Positions 54,253 through 63,900 of a DNA stretch of 64,000 nucleotides are shown in pieces (position 1 is the stretch's first letter; the number at the start of each line of letters is the position of its first letter). Made by a program: the position numbers and the translations under genes. The stretch lies in the NCBI GenBank assembly GCA_032054765.1, contig DAMBSC010000010.1, positions 124,001 to 188,000 of the forward strand. Direction: 5' to 3'. The notes under the pieces were generated by a model. It did no database searches. It had not been told where the DNA came from and saw nothing but the letters and a program-made list of their open reading frames with translations. Origin of the DNA: DFXE01 sp032054765 (lineage in GTDB: Bacteria; Bacteroidota; Bacteroidia; Bacteroidales; Tannerellaceae).

Positions 54253-56214
54253 TCATTTCCTGATAACAAGGTTTTCTCCAAAACTTTTGTGCGCATTTAC
54301 TGCGTTACGGAAACCATCCCAATCAGATGCCTCATAAATACGTTTTTTCAATGCCAATTTCTGGTATAGCTTAATGTTGTTGCCTTGTTGTTGTAACGAA
54401 CCTTCGAAATCAGCTGCACCGCTTTTCTTACTGTCTTTACGTACTTCTGTTATTAAGGTATATCCCTTTGGTAGTTGGATAGTTTCATTAAATTCTATCA
54501 ATCGGGAGCAGGCATCCCTGAAACCATATTTACGCTTTTCCAATTCTGTATTAATGCGTAGATGGGATTGGACTGCAGTATAAAGATTATTCATAACCAT
54601 AGGTTTGAAAAGCATTTCATGTTTTCCGGTTATCGCATAATCCGGTATTTCATAACGGAAAGTAATCTTTATAGGACCCGCCTGGTAATCTTTTGGATTC
54701 TTACCATAATCAACACTGATCATCTTTGCTTTCGGAGAGACTGCAAGCAATTGTTGTTCCATTGTATTTTGCCATTCTGTTTGCCATCCCATCGTGAATA
54801 TGTTACGAATGTTCCTATCGGATTGTCCTTCAGCAGTAATGGTGAATTGTCCGTGAAGTGTTCCTTTTTCATCCAATTTATTATTGGCATTGATACGAAT
54901 GTAATGGTCTTCCGGTGGAGATAGGGGAGTAAGCAGAAGATCTGAACTTTCCGGTACGCCGGGAAGGTAATTTTGTTGCTGTTCTGCGCTGCTCCATAAT
55001 TCACGACAGAAAGGTACCCAAGTGGGATCTAAGGGCATATATGTACCACTTGATAGTTTTACGACTGCTACGCAATGGTTGAAATGGTCAGCAGGTATTG
55101 TTTCCACACGGCTTCCTGCCATGGTCATAGCCGGATAAGCTTCGAACCCTGCCATGCGGAGAAAAGAGATAAGTGTTCCGGCAATATCTTTACATACTCC
55201 GCAACGGTCTGTATAATTCATTTTAGTATTATGAAGGGTAAATCCTTCTCCTTTTCCCATAGACAAACCGGAATAACGGATATTATCAGCAACCCAGTGG
55301 GTGAGTACTTCTATTTTTTCCATTTCCGTTTTTTTCCCTTTGATCAACTCATCAACTTTCTTTTTAGCTTCAGGTAATGGATCAAAGCTACCGTAGTCTT
55401 CATTAACCTTATAAAACCACAACGATTTATCTTTCCAGTGAGGAGTAGAAGACATAAATAATTTAGGGGCTGAATCGAACAGATTAACCATATTTGGTTC
55501 TTGTGTGAATGGTAATACATCTTCCATAGAAAAGGAATACGCTTTCATATTATTCTCATAAACCATAGAGGAAGTACATTCGCCATGATAGAACTGGAAT
55601 TGCAGTTCTTTTTCCATTGGCAAAGACACTTTGTATACTTTACGTATAGTAGGTTCAGTTACCCAGAAAGGAACAATATCATAAAAATGTCCGCGCATAG
55701 GAGGAATAAATCTTGAATCATCATCCATACTGGTTAGCAAAGCATAGGTAAAACCTTTCTTTGTAATTTCATACTCTACAATATCCCCGGGTTGTAACCA
55801 GCCTACCTCCAGCATAATCTGACGAGCTCCCCAGAAGATAGCCCGAGCAGGAGCTGCATAATCGCAGGCTTTAGTTACATCCAGATTAACGACCTCTCCA
55901 TCTTTTCTATAAATAGTAGCCTGTTTGAATTCAGCAAACGCTGTCAAAGGATCATAATCATATTTGATTATCCTGTTGGCAACAGCACCTTTTGGCGATT
56001 GTACTTTAAAAGCTTTGTAAATAGTGAAATAACCGGAACCGGTAGGTTGAACAGTTACTGATATACTGTCAAGTAGTGCAACGGCATCGTATCCTTCGTA
56101 TGTTTGCGGGTTTTCAAGCGTGGGATCCTGCGGAGATCTACAAACTTCCCCATCCTGCGCCATAGCAAACGAAATACATAGGAAAGAGAACAAAATAATT
56201 GTTAGGTGTCTCAT
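54253..56214 (-). CDS. DUF3857 protein with intact transglutaminase-like domain
   Basis: A 653-residue exported protein (signal cleaved near A-M-A-Q, 17-20). DUF3857 covers about 40-240. The transglutaminase-like domain (285-410) keeps the full triad: Cys341 in R-C-G-V-C-K-D, His380 in D-H-F-N-H-C-V-A-V, and Asp396 in M-P-L-D-P-T-W. A C-terminal DUF2569-like beta region follows (500-650). Related proteins are thought to be periplasmic or surface peptidases or cross-linkers; the substrate is unknown. It is the first gene of the run that continues into the Ter/ATPase/TelA genes. Confidence 0.87.
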   Translation of the reverse strand: MRHLTIILFSFLCISFAMAQDGEVCRSPQDPTLENPQTYEGYDAVALLDSISVTVQPTGSGYFTIYKAFKVQSPKGAVANRIIKYDYDPLTAFAEFKQATIYRKDGEVVNLDVTKACDYAAPARAIFWGARQIMLEVGWLQPGDIVEYEITKKGFTYALLTSMDDDSRFIPPMRGHFYDIVPFWVTEPTIRKVYKVSLPMEKELQFQFYHGECTSSMVYENNMKAYSFSMEDVLPFTQEPNMVNLFDSAPKLFMSSTPHWKDKSLWFYKVNEDYGSFDPLPEAKKKVDELIKGKKTEMEKIEVLTHWVADNIRYSGLSMGKGEGFTLHNTKMNYTDRCGVCKDIAGTLISFLRMAGFEAYPAMTMAGSRVETIPADHFNHCVAVVKLSSGTYMPLDPTWVPFCRELWSSAEQQQNYLPGVPESSDLLLTPLSPPEDHYIRINANNKLDEKGTLHGQFTITAEGQSDRNIRNIFTMGWQTEWQNTMEQQLLAVSPKAKMISVDYGKNPKDYQAGPIKITFRYEIPDYAITGKHEMLFKPMVMNNLYTAVQSHLRINTELEKRKYGFRDACSRLIEFNETIQLPKGYTLITEVRKDSKKSGAADFEGSLQQQGNNIKLYQKLALKKRIYEASDWDGFRNAVNAHKSFGENLVIRK

Positions 56215-56576
56215 AGGTATTTTTCGTTATAATTAGTTTTTCCCGCTAAGGTAGGGTTTTTAATCGAAATTATGCAAACGGCTCATAAAATTCTGTTTTT
56301 GGATTATTGCAGATAATTTTTTTATTTTTTAGAATGTTTCGAATATATTAAATAATAATAGTATTTTTGTTGGTAAAAAAAATATCAATAATTACATTAT
56401 TACATGTAATATATTATATATTTAATCACAAAAGGAAAAAATAATTATATATGTAGTATTAATCTTTTATATATTCCTGGATTTTTTATGTAAATATGAG
56501 TTGCTTATATAATTCCTTGATGAAAAAAATAAGCAATAATTAAAGAAGATACTAACCGTATGTTGCATTTTAACCG
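56215..56576. promoter_or_regulatory. 362-bp AT-rich divergent control region
   Basis: It separates the DUF3857 operon from the MATE-PKS operon. A plus-strand -7 candidate TATTTTTG lies at 56362-56369, with TTTC at 56336-56339 as a weak -33, giving a leader of about 200 nt. That leader holds the palindrome ATTACATGTAAT (56399-56410) and an 8-bp hairpin TTGCTTAT/ATAAGCAA (56501-56508, 56529-56536). For the minus strand I see only a poor TAATTTCG-like match. Confidence 0.45.
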
Positions 56577-57917
56577 ATGGAGCCAGTAGGATTAAATAGG
56601 CTGGAGACAGAACAAACTAATAAACTCTTGTATGAGTATGCGATACCTGCAATTGTTGGTACGATGGTTGTGGCCCTTTATAACCTTATAGATAGTATTT
56701 ATATAGGGCACGGACCGGGACTGGGTGACCATGCAATTGGAGGATTAGGTATCGTCCTGCCTGTAATGACACTTTTTTCAGCAATAGGATCTTTGGTGGC
56801 TACAGGGGCTGCAGGTCGGGTTTCCATTTATCTGGGGAGTGGAGAGAAGGTAAAAGCAGAAAGTGTTTTATCTAATGCTTTACTTTTAATTGTTCTGATA
56901 ACATTTATTTTTATTTTCTCCTTATATATATGGATGGAACCAATTCTTTTGATGATTGGTGCCACTACTGAAACCTATCCTTTTGCTCGCGAATTTTTAT
57001 TGTTTTACCTTTTAGGAAGTCTTTTCGTTAATATTAATTATACTCTATGCAGTATTATACGTGCTTCTGGTTATCCTAACAAGTCTATGTATATAATGCT
57101 TTTTGGGGTTGTTGCCAATATAATACTTGCTCCCATATTTATTTTTTTATTTAAATGGGGAATGAAAGGAGCTGCGATTGCTACTTCTTTGTCTGCTTTT
57201 CTGTCTTTTTTACCTGCATTATATCATTTCACTAATAATTCTGTATCTGTAGGATTTAAAAAAAGAGTTAAATTGCCTGATATTTCGATTATCAAATCCA
57301 TATTAAGTATTGGTTCTTCTCCTTTCATTATGCAATTAGCAGCTTCCCTAGTTGTTTTTTTCATAAATAATAGGTTAAGGGTATATGGGGATAGTCAGGC
57401 TATAGAGGCTTATACAATAGCTAATCGTATAACATTGGTTATTATATTGGTGATTTCCGGCCTCACCCAAGGTATGCAACCTATAGTAGGTTATAATTTT
57501 GGTGCAAAAAAAATAGAAAGGGTTAAATCCACTGTATATGGGGCGATGAAAGCCGGTATTTGTATCGGATTGGTAGGTCTTGTTATTGGGTTGTTTTTTT
57601 CGGAAAAAGTTGTAATCTTATTTAATCCAACTTCAGGTTTAGCCGGAGAATCAGCCTATGCATTGAGAATATTATCTCTTTTTCTCCCCTTAAGTGGTTT
57701 ACAAATGGTCATATCCGTATTTTTTCAATCGATAGGAATGCCGTTTAAAGCAACAGGTTTGAGTTTGACTCGCCAGTTTCTTTTCCTCATACCTGCATTG
57801 TATATCTTACCATCTTTCTGGGGGTTAAATGGAGTATGGTTTTCAATACCGTTATCGGATTTATTATCAACAATTTTAGCTGTAATATTATATATGTGGC
57901 AAATACGAAGAATATAA
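56577..57917 (+). CDS. MATE family efflux transporter
   Basis: A 446-residue inner membrane protein with 12 helices in two similar halves. MATE features include A-I-P-A-I-V-G-T-M-V, I-D-S-I-Y-I-G-H and the second-half G-L-T-Q-G-M-Q-P-I-V-G-Y-N-F-G-A-K. It exports drugs or metabolites using sodium or protons. It sits 50 bp upstream of the giant polyketide synthase on the same strand with no terminator between. It is therefore a candidate exporter for the product or its precursor, or for self-protection; that link is inference. Confidence 0.9.
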   Translation: MEPVGLNRLETEQTNKLLYEYAIPAIVGTMVVALYNLIDSIYIGHGPGLGDHAIGGLGIVLPVMTLFSAIGSLVATGAAGRVSIYLGSGEKVKAESVLSNALLLIVLITFIFIFSLYIWMEPILLMIGATTETYPFAREFLLFYLLGSLFVNINYTLCSIIRASGYPNKSMYIMLFGVVANIILAPIFIFLFKWGMKGAAIATSLSAFLSFLPALYHFTNNSVSVGFKKRVKLPDISIIKSILSIGSSPFIMQLAASLVVFFINNRLRVYGDSQAIEAYTIANRITLVIILVISGLTQGMQPIVGYNFGAKKIERVKSTVYGAMKAGICIGLVGLVIGLFFSEKVVILFNPTSGLAGESAYALRILSLFLPLSGLQMVISVFFQSIGMPFKATGLSLTRQFLFLIPALYILPSFWGLNGVWFSIPLSDLLSTILAVILYMWQIRRI

Positions 57918-57967
57918 GATATTTATTTATATAGAAATTACATTACTACTAACTTTTATATTAAGAG

Positions 57968-60900
57968 ATGTTACAAGAGAATGAGTTGTTTATTTTGTCT
58001 CCTTTTGAGATACCTGATGTAGCATTAGCATTAGAAACCGTTGAGGCAGGGGCATTTCCTATTTTACATTTGGGAAGGGATAAGAAAGTTGCAGAAGCTG
58101 CTTTAAAAAATCTTTCAGGTTCTATATCTATTTCTTTCGGCATTTGCCTGGTGGAAGAACTGGATATTAATTTAAAAAAGCTTCCTTCTCAGGTTAGCAG
58201 AATTCTTTATCCTTTCGGGATGGATATACCAGTAATAAAAAACGTAGAGTTGTTATGCCAGGTATGTTCGATAGAGGAGGCCGAATCAGCAGTACATCAA
58301 AAAGTAAAAAATCTGGTAATAAAGGGAAATGAAGGAGCAGGAAGAGTCGGGAATGAATCATCCTTCATTTTGTTCCAACAAATTGCAGGTAAATATTCCG
58401 GTAAAGATGTGAATATTTTTATACAGGGAGGTGTTGGCATCCATACCTCTGCCGCGGCTTTAGCCTTGGGAGCTAAAGGCCTGATAATGGATAATCAAAT
58501 AGCCCTTTTCCCTGAATGTAGCTTACCTAAGAGTGCAAAGGAAGTTTGTAGCAAATTAAGCGGAAGTGAAACAACAGTAATAGATAATTTTAGGATTCTT
58601 GTAAGGAATAATTCTCCTGCTTTACCAACGAATGCTACTTATAAAAATGTACTTCCTTATTTGGGAGGATGCGATATTACAAAGCATTTTATTCCTATGG
58701 GGCAGGATATATCTTTATCAATAGATTTGCTGACTAATTATAAGAAACTGAAAAATCTGGTTTCTGCATTTCGCGAAGCTGTTTATGGACATACGCGACA
58801 AGCTAAAAAATTAAAACCTATCCGGGCAAATAATAATCTTGCAAAAAATTTAAAGATAAAATATCCTATTGCACAAGGCCCCATGGCGCGGGTAAGTGAT
58901 GTTCCCAAATTTGCACGAAATATTGCTGATGCAGGTGCTTTGCCTTTTATGGCTATGAGCCTTATGCAAGGAAATGCAGCTGAAAAGCTTTTGTCTGAAA
59001 CAAAAGATATAATAGGTAATAACACCTGGGGAGTTGGTATTTTAGGTTTCATACCTCCTCGAATACGAGAAGAACAAACGCGTTTTATATTAGAAGCAAA
59101 TCCTTCTGTTGTACTTATAGCTGGCGGTCGCCCCTCTTTGGCTAAACCTTTTGAGGAAAAGGGAATAAAAACATTCCTACATGTTCCCTCTCCAGCCTTG
59201 TTGGATATGTTTCTAAAGGAAAAGGCACGAAATTTTGTTTTTGAAGGACGTGAAAGTGGCGGTCATATAGGGCCTCTTTCCAGTATGGTTCTTTGGGAGA
59301 GGCAGATTAATAGGTTATTAAAAGAAGAGAATATTGCATCTGTTAGTGTCTTCTTTGCTGGTGGAATCCATAATGCATTTTCTTCTGCATTTGTATCTGT
59401 TATGGCGGCAACTTTAGCTGCAAAAGGTGCAAAAATCGGGGTACTGATGGGATCTGCCTATATTTATACAAAAGAAGCTGTTGAATCAGGTGCTATACTT
59501 TCGGGTTATCAGAAACAGGCTATTGAGCAAAACCAGACTATTGTGCTTGAAGCGGCTTTGGGGCAAGAAACACAATCTCTGAAATCTCCTTTTACTGACT
59601 TTTTTGCTGAAGAGAAAAAACGGCTTTTGGCTGAGTCTTCAGATCCACAACAGGTGTGGATAAAATTGGAAGAGCTTAATTTAGGTCGATCTCGAATTGC
59701 GGCTAAAGGAATTGCAAGGGTTAATGATGAGTATATCAAGTTATCGGAAAAAGAACAGCAGGATAAGGGGTTATACATGATTGGGCAAATTGCTGCAATG
59801 CATCAACATTCCATTTCATTAGGCGAATTACATACACAAGTTGCTGTGGATAATAATCAGTTACTTTCTAAAATAACAGAAATTCCTTTACCAATGCAAA
59901 AGGTAAAGCCATTAGATATAGCTATTGTAGGTATTTCTTGTATATTTCCTGATGCAATAAATATAGAAGAATATTGGAGAAATATAGTCTTGGGTAAAGA
60001 TTGTATAAAAGAAGTTCCTGATAGTCGTTGGAATAAGGATTTATTCTATAACCCGGAGACAAGAGACACTGATTATGTTTGTTCTAAATGGGGAGGATTT
60101 ATTCCTACTATTGATTTCGATCCGTTGGAATTTGGTATGCCTCCACAGTCTCTGGCATCCATAGAACCTACACAATTGCTTAGTCTATTAGTGGCTAAAC
60201 AGGCGCTCACGGATGCAGGATATAGTAATCTTTCCGAAATTGACCTGGATAATACTTCTGTCATATTCGGTGCTGAAGGAGCTACAGACCTGGCGACAAG
60301 CTATGGCTTCCGTGCTACATCCAAGCAAATTTTTGGTGAATTGCCAGAACATCTGAAAAAGGCACTGCCACGTTTGAATGAAGATTCATTTGCCGGAGTA
60401 TTGTCTAATGTCATATCAGGAAGAATTGCGAATCGGTTAAATTTAGGAGGTCGTAACTATACCGTGGATGCTGCATGTGCATCATCATTGGCTGCTTTAG
60501 ACTTGGGATGTCAGGAATTATATAATAAGCGCTCGGATATGGTACTTTTAGGAGGTGCCGATTTACATAATGGAATTAACGACTTCTTAATGTTTTCCTG
60601 TACTCATGCATTGTCACGGAAAGGTTATTCTGCTTCATTTGATGCGGATTCAGACGGTATTGCATTGGGAGAAGGTATTGGAGTTGTTGTTCTGAAAAGG
60701 CTGGAAGATGCTAAACGTGATGGTAACAAAATATATGCTGTTATTAAAGGAGTAGGGGGGAGTAGTGATGGAAAGAGTCTTGGAATGACAGCTCCCAACG
60801 CTAAAGGACAGATTAATGCTATCAAAAGAGCTTATCAAACTGCCGGTATCCTTCCCTCGCAGGTAGGAATGATAGAAGCTCACGGAACAGGTACAGTGGT

Positions 60901-63900
60901 TGGAGATAGAACAGAATTACAGGCGTTGACGGATATGTTTCTGGAATCTGGGGCGATGCCATCCGAAACTGTCTTAGGATCTGTAAAAACCCAGATAGGG
61001 CATACGAAATGTGCAGCTGGTATAGCCGGAGTTATTAAAGCCGCTTTATCTGTACATTATGCTGTTCATCCTCCCATTTTACACCTGGATAAACCAAATC
61101 CCTTCTATAATAAGGAAACAAGTCCTTTTGTTTTTAACAAACAGGCGGGAATATGGAATAGTGATAAACGGGTAGCTGGTGTTAGTGCTTTTGGTTTTGG
61201 AGGAACGAACTTCCATGTGGTAATGGAAAGTTATGATGATACTTCTTCAGATTTAACAAGTTTGCCTTTATGGCCATCGGAATTGTTTGTTTTCAGAGGA
61301 GATACTCCAGAAGAAGCGAATCAAATGATCCGTAAAGTGAAAAAACTGTTGGAATATAATGATACATTAAGTATTAAAGACATAGCTTATAGCCTTGCGA
61401 TTCATAGTCAGAAAGAGATACAGGTTACGATTATTGCAGGTAATATAATTGAGTTATCGGATAAGATAGAGGCGGCTCTTGTTGAAAAAAAAGAAATTGA
61501 CATTTATTATAAGAATAATCAAGAAGGAAAGGTCGCTTTTATGTTTCCTGGACAAGGTAGCCAACGAGTGGATATGGCAAGAGATCTATTTGTTACTTTT
61601 CCGTCTATGCGTCGCCTATTGACTAAATATCCGGAGTATGAGAAAATCTTATTTCCACATACAGCGTTTGACGAGGAGACCCGCAAAGAACAACAGAGAA
61701 AAGTCACAGATACTCTCAATGCACAACCTTTGTTAGGTACAGTAGATTATGCGATTGCTCAACTTCTTCGTATGTTGGGTATTGTTCCGGATATGCTTGC
61801 AGGACATAGTTATGGAGAGCTTCCTGCATTGTGTTTCTCCGGTGCTTTTACACCGGAAGATTTAATCCCCTTAAGTAGGAAAAGGGCAGAGTCTATTCTT
61901 AATTCTATAGAAGATGATAAAGGTAAGATGATAGCTGTGAATATTCAGGAAGAAAAACTTAATTCACTTCTTAAAGATGAAGCTGACGTATGGGCTGTTA
62001 ACTTTAATTCAGGCAAACAAACAGTTGTCGCCGGTACTTCTTCAGGAATAGAGGCATTTGGTAAGAAATTAGCTGAAAATAATATAGCATATAAAGTATT
62101 GAATGTTGCATGTGCTTTTCATTCTCCTCTTTTGCAAAAGTCACAGCAGCTATACATGAATGTATTGAAGGATGTGAAGTTCAATAAATTATCTATTCCT
62201 GTATGGTCAAATACAACAGCAACATTTTATCCGACAACAGGAAAAGAAATTAAAAACAGATTATCGGAGCATCTGGTAAAACCGGTATTATTCACTAAAC
62301 AGGTTCAGAATATGTATGCCGATGGTGCCAGGATTTTTATAGAGACAGGTCCAGGTGGAGTACTTTCAGGATTAACACAATCTATATTAGGAGAGGATGT
62401 AACAACTATTGAAACAGAAAAAAAAGGGATTAATGGTGTTACTTTTCTTCTACATACTATCGCGAAGTATCTATCTACAGGAAGATCAGCAGATATTCAT
62501 TTACTTTTTAATGGACGAAATGCCTCACCAATAGATATAGATAATCCTGAAACCTATAAAAAGAAATCAACAATTTGGTATATCAATGGACATAACGCTA
62601 TACCGTCAAACGGGGATATGCCTTCACAAGGAGCATTTCCTATCACTCAACCGTTAATGAACTTAAAAGATATGAATAACAACAATTCTAACTCAGCTCA
62701 AGGTCCTTCCGACCAGATAGTACTTGAATATTTACAAAACATGAAGATGATGCTCCAGAGCCAACGCGATGTAATGTTAGGCTATCTTGGGTATAATCCG
62801 CCAGTGAATGTTATTCCTGTACAAACCGTTCAGGTTTTGGAACAACCATCTGCTTCGCTTCCAAAATCTGAACCTCAACCACAGCATGTAAACATACCGG
62901 TATCAACTCCGTCTGTTACTGTTAATAATATCAAAGCTTTATTATTGGAAACAGTTAGTGAAAAAACAGGTTATCCGATAGACATGCTTGGTCTTGACCT
63001 TGATTTGGAAGCTGACTTAAGTATAGATTCCATTAAGCGTATGGAAATTATTGGAGCCTTGAGGGAAAAGCTTAATATAACAGGCTCTTTTGAAGAATCT
63101 GAAGGGGTTATTGAAAAGATGACAGGTCTTCGGACACTTAATGGATTAATATCATGGATGGAAGAATTAGCGAAATCAGATCAGAAGCAGCTGGATACGT
63201 CAACTATTCCTCCGGCATCTTTAAACGGGGCAAATTCGTATTCAGAAGCAACTCTTTCTTCAGCTCCTGTTGCTTATTCCATTGAACAGATTAAGGTTAT
63301 TTTATTGGATACCGTAAGTGAAAAAACAGGTTATCCGGTAGATATGCTTGGTCTCGACCTTGATTTAGAAGCCGATCTGAGTATAGATTCTATCAAACGT
63401 ATGGAGATCATCGGTGCTTTGAGGGAAAAACTTAATCTGACAGGAACTTTTGAAGAATCAGAAGGGGTTATAGAGAAAATGACTTCCATTAAGACCTTAA
63501 ATGGAATGATTCATTGGATGGAAGAATTGGCTGATGTTAAAGATAATAAGGAGATATCGGAACCATTAAAAGCTCAGCAAGAAGTTCAGGAACAAAAGCA
63601 AGAAGACGCTACCGATGAAGACCTCATCCGTATGTCTTTTGAATTAGAAGAAAGATTACCCGATCTTTCTAAAAAGATTCCAATAGAAGGAAAGTTATTC
63701 GCTTTGATGGATGATGGAGGTACTTATGTTTCCAGTATAAAAACATTGTTAGAAAAAAAGGGTGCTTCAGTTGATTTGATAACCGGACAAGAAGAGTTGT
63801 CTGAATATGACGGATTGATTATTTTATCGGTTTCTCTATTGGCTAAGAAATATAGTATCAAGGAAATTTTTGATATTATAAAGAAAGCGGATATGTCGAA

